Assembly: GCA_903920405.1 (NCBI GenBank)
Contig: CAIXMC010000104.1
Span: forward strand, 1 to 18,836
DNA length: 18,836 bases
Reading direction: 5' to 3'
From: an uncultured beta proteobacterium
GTDB taxonomy: Bacteria; Pseudomonadota; Gammaproteobacteria; Burkholderiales; Burkholderiaceae_C
A model generated the notes under the pieces. It was given only the letters and a program-made list of their open reading frames with translations, was not told the origin of the DNA and searched no databases. Shown piece after piece: positions 16,470-18,836 of this stretch. Each line of letters starts with the position of its first letter. Within the stretch, counting starts at the first letter, position 1. A program made the position numbers and the translations under genes.

Positions 16470-17972
16470 TCAACATTGGTTGACGCAGGGCGTTTGCGTC
16501 GTCGGAAAAGGGAGCTTCACCGTGAACATCGTCCCGGCCCCCACAGTGCTCTCCACCATAAGCTCTCCGAGATGATTTTTCATGATATCGGAGGAAATGC
16601 TGAGTCCCAGTCCGGTCCCCTTTCCCGTCTCCTTGGTGGTAAAGAACGGATCGAAAACCCGCTCCATAATCTCCTCCGGAATCCCATCCCCGGTGTCGCT
16701 CACCGAGACGTACGCGAAGAGTTCGTCATGCCAACTCCTCAGCACAATCTCTCCCAGCTTTTCCGAAACGATAGCTTGTCCGGCATTGACCAGCAGGTTG
16801 AGGAAGACTTGGCACAATTGGCCGGGGTGGCAAAAAACCTCCTCTGTTGATTCATACTCTTTGCGGATGGTTGCCACATACTTCAATTCGTTGTGAGCGA
16901 TGATCAGGGCGCTCTCCAGGCAGGAGGTCAGGGCTACCATTTCACCCTTCAGACTATCCGTGCGGGTAAAGTTCTTTAAATTTCGGACGATCTCCATGAT
17001 TCGCTTCGTTCCCACCAGCGACTCTCTGATCAGGTTGACACCATCCTCCAGAATATCTTCTATTTCCAAATTCTTCCTGCTGGACGCGATGCTCTCCCGA
17101 ACGGATGATGCCACTTCGCCATCAACTGCCTCCTGGCTGATCCGGTCGTACCTGACAATCTGGTCGAAATAATTGCCCAGAACGCTCAGGTTGCTGGCGA
17201 TGTACCCCATGGGATTGTTGATCTCATGGACTATGCCAGCCGCTAACTGTCCCAGAGAGGCCAGTTTTTCATTCTGCATGAGTGCTTGGTCTTTTTCCCG
17301 CACCTTCTTCACTCCGGCTGTCACCCGCTCTTCCAGCTCTCTGTTCAGCGCCTCCAGCTCCTGTTGGGCGCTCCGGCGTTCAACAACCTCTTGGTGCAGC
17401 AGTTTCGACTGATCCAGCAACAACGCAGAGATTCGATTCCGTTCGGTCATTTCAACGACCAACTCCTGGTTTTGCGCACGAATTTCTTCCATCGGCGATG
17501 CGCTGTAGTTGGCGGCCAGGGCGTCAGCGATGCGGCGCAACACGACTGGCGTGACCGCGGGAGCGTTCAGCGGGAGTGATTTGCCAAGCGTGACGGTAGT
17601 GCCTTGGCTAGGCTTGGTGTTGATGTGAAAATATTCCAGCAGCCGTCGGCTGCCGACGATGCCCAGCCCCATGCCGGTGCGTGAGGTGTAGCGCCCTTGC
17701 AGGATGGTGTCGAGATCGGCAATGCCCGGCCCGTGGTCGCGCACGGCAATGGTGAAGCGGGGCGGATGGGCTGTCGCCTTAAGCATGAACTCCACCTCGC
17801 CCCCTTGGCCGTATTGGTGGGCGTTGCGGGCGATTTCCGAGACGGCAGTGCTGATGCGGGTCTGATCCTGGCGGTCAAAGCCCAACTGTTCGGCGATCAG
17901 CCGCGCCCGCTGCCGGGCATGGACGACATCCTGTTCGTAACGAATTTCAACTCGGGCCAGCGAGGTCATCAT
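16470..17972 (-). CDS. RsbT-like ATPase fused to NtrB-like histidine kinase
   Basis: This 500-residue soluble protein carries two GHKL ATPase domains. Residues about 1-135 resemble RsbT/RsbW anti-sigma or switch kinases, with an N-box around Glu46-Asn50 (EIARN), a DHGPG motif (79-83) and TGMGLGI (99-105). A long coiled coil (about 160-235) leads to a HisKA-like helix with His249 in GIVHEINNP. A second HATPase follows, with Asn392/Asn396, DTGDG (426-430) and GKGTGLGLSI. The second half is NtrB-like. The upstream neighbour is a SpoIIE-type phosphatase that also has RsbT-like sequence. I infer a role in a partner-switching pathway that also feeds phosphorelay signalling. The starts at 17972 and 17969 are both possible, with no clear ribosome binding site. 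Confidence 0.9.
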   Translation of the reverse strand: MMTSLARVEIRYEQDVVHARQRARLIAEQLGFDRQDQTRISTAVSEIARNAHQYGQGGEVEFMLKATAHPPRFTIAVRDHGPGIADLDTILQGRYTSRTGMGLGIVGSRRLLEYFHINTKPSQGTTVTLGKSLPLNAPAVTPVVLRRIADALAANYSASPMEEIRAQNQELVVEMTERNRISALLLDQSKLLHQEVVERRSAQQELEALNRELEERVTAGVKKVREKDQALMQNEKLASLGQLAAGIVHEINNPMGYIASNLSVLGNYFDQIVRYDRISQEAVDGEVASSVRESIASSRKNLEIEDILEDGVNLIRESLVGTKRIMEIVRNLKNFTRTDSLKGEMVALTSCLESALIIAHNELKYVATIRKEYESTEEVFCHPGQLCQVFLNLLVNAGQAIVSEKLGEIVLRSWHDELFAYVSVSDTGDGIPEEIMERVFDPFFTTKETGKGTGLGLSISSDIMKNHLGELMVESTVGAGTMFTVKLPFPTTQTPCVNQC

Positions 17973-18008
17973 AAGTGATTCACAATAAGTTTCCTACCTC
18001 ATAATTTC

Positions 18009-18028
18009 AAAAAACATAGCAAACTATG
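18009..18028 (-). terminator. Weak intrinsic terminator candidate
   Basis: On the - strand, CATAG and CTATG (18028-18024 and 18019-18015) form a 5-bp stem around TTTG, directly followed by six T residues (18014-18009). It sits in the 115-bp gap after the SpoIIE-type gene. The stem is short and AT-rich, so it may only attenuate expression of the downstream kinase. Confidence 0.35.
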
Positions 18029-18087
18029 CAATACCAGAGCGGGTTAGAGCCGAATTTTGTACAATTTTTGACATAGAAAACTTTCAG

Positions 18088-18836
18088 TCAAGCGCTTGGC
18101 CTTTCCCTTTGCGCGGCGGCCTTGGCGACCAGCAGGGTGCTGTCGTCGCGCTGACGCTCGTAGTCGCGGAACAGCACTGCGGCAATGAGCGCCGAATCCT
18201 TGCGCACCAGACCCGGATAATTCGGCAGCGACCATCTCGTGGCCACCCCATCCGAGTGCAGCACGAGCAGGCCACCTTCGGGCCAATCATAGGTGAACTC
18301 CTGAATTTTCCGGATAGAGACCCCGGCGGTGCCATCGTGGGAAAGCATGTTGCTGCTGGTTTCCCCCGTGATAATCAGCCCGGAAATATTACCCACCCCC
18401 GCGAAGCGTACAGAGCGCCGACCCGGTGTCACCTCGGCCACTGCAACCGCTGCGCCGCGACTGCCGTGCAAGGCGGTATGGATGAGTTCAAGCAGTTCCG
18501 CCGGGCCGCGCCCCTCCTGTTTTTGGAAAATTGCAACCGCACGGTTGGCGGCGATGGCGGCATCAGGTCCGTGCCCCAGGCCGTCGGCCACCATCAGCAG
18601 TGTCGTATTCTGGCTCTGCTTCATCGCCCAGGCATCGCCGCACTCATGTTCGCCGCGAACCGGCAGGCAGACTGCTCCGACGGTCAGCACGGGCAGAGTG
18701 ACAGGCAACGCGTTGCGCCAGAGGCGGCTCAACACTACGACACCCTGACCAGGCGCAGTGTACAGGTCGAACTCCGACGAAAGCCGGCGAATGGCACCCA
18801 ATCCGATGCCGAGGGTGCCGGTGGTGGAGCAGCCGT
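18088..18836 (-). CDS. SpoIIE-family phosphatase with RsbT-like N-terminus (partial)
   Basis: The 5' end lies beyond the right edge of the window. The frame enters as GCSTTGTLGIGLGAIRRL, which is the G2 box of an RsbT-like GHKL ATPase domain; an internal TTG at 18801 is therefore not the real start. The rest is a PP2C/SpoIIE-type serine phosphatase. Its metal-binding motif DGLGHG lies at about 18585-18568 on the - strand, followed by AGVGNISG, a LHSDGVATRW segment and the C-terminal RDDSTLLV. Such proteins dephosphorylate STAS-domain antagonists in partner-switching modules, often in operons with RsbR, RsbS and RsbT homologues. Those genes would lie to the right, outside the window. GC is high: 42 of 60 bases at 18421-18480. 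Confidence 0.88.
   Translation of the reverse strand, partial: GCSTTGTLGIGLGAIRRLSSEFDLYTAPGQGVVVLSRLWRNALPVTLPVLTVGAVCLPVRGEHECGDAWAMKQSQNTTLLMVADGLGHGPDAAIAANRAVAIFQKQEGRGPAELLELIHTALHGSRGAAVAVAEVTPGRRSVRFAGVGNISGLIITGETSSNMLSHDGTAGVSIRKIQEFTYDWPEGGLLVLHSDGVATRWSLPNYPGLVRKDSALIAAVLFRDYERQRDDSTLLVAKAAAQRERPSA

Noticed and set aside
18088..18801. TTG at 18801 as the start of the SpoIIE-type phosphatase.
   Set aside because: The frame continues upstream to the window edge with recognisable RsbT-like ATPase sequence, so the gene is partial.

Overview
The window looks like chromosomal DNA of a betaproteobacterium, most likely Burkholderiales. The metX-metW pair with a start/stop overlap, the Comamonadaceae-like sequence of MetX, the HolA type and the moderate GC content all point that way. 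This is judged from memory of the families; no search was run. About nine genes fill nearly all of the window. There are no tRNA or rRNA genes, no CRISPR array and no recognisable transposase.

Left end (1-3239): a GC-rich REP-like palindrome lies upstream of metX and metW (methionine biosynthesis, + strand). They converge on holA, the DNA polymerase III delta (clamp loader) subunit, on the - strand.

Signalling block (3276-11716): two divergent transcription units flank a roughly 360-bp intergenic region. Leftward are a large membrane hybrid histidine kinase (dCache-like sensor, HAMP, two PAS, HisKA, HATPase, receiver) and, overlapping it by ATGA, a soluble receiver-kinase protein. holA follows only 36 bp later. 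Rightward are a secreted family-3-type solute-binding protein and, 21 bp downstream, a second membrane hybrid kinase (CHASE5-like sensor, GAF, PAS, HisKA, HATPase, receiver). The two large kinases share very similar catalytic cores. No HPt protein or DNA-binding response regulator is encoded in the block, so its output must lie elsewhere.

Accessory block (11802-16292): an AT-rich pair of overlapping genes comes first. One is DUF6398-like with a possible helix-turn-helix; the other is uncharacterised with a recombinase-like SAM-fold tail. They converge on an MmeI-like (type IIL) single-chain restriction-methylation enzyme on the - strand. A perfect 9-bp inverted repeat sits upstream of the enzyme gene. 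This is the part most likely to hold something undescribed.

Right end (16470-18836): two - strand genes of an RsbT/SpoIIE-type partner-switching system. They are a protein that joins an RsbT-like ATPase to an NtrB-like histidine kinase, and a SpoIIE-family phosphatase that is cut by the window edge and itself carries the tail of an RsbT-like domain. The GC content is clearly higher here. RsbR/RsbS-type STAS partners would be expected just beyond the right edge.
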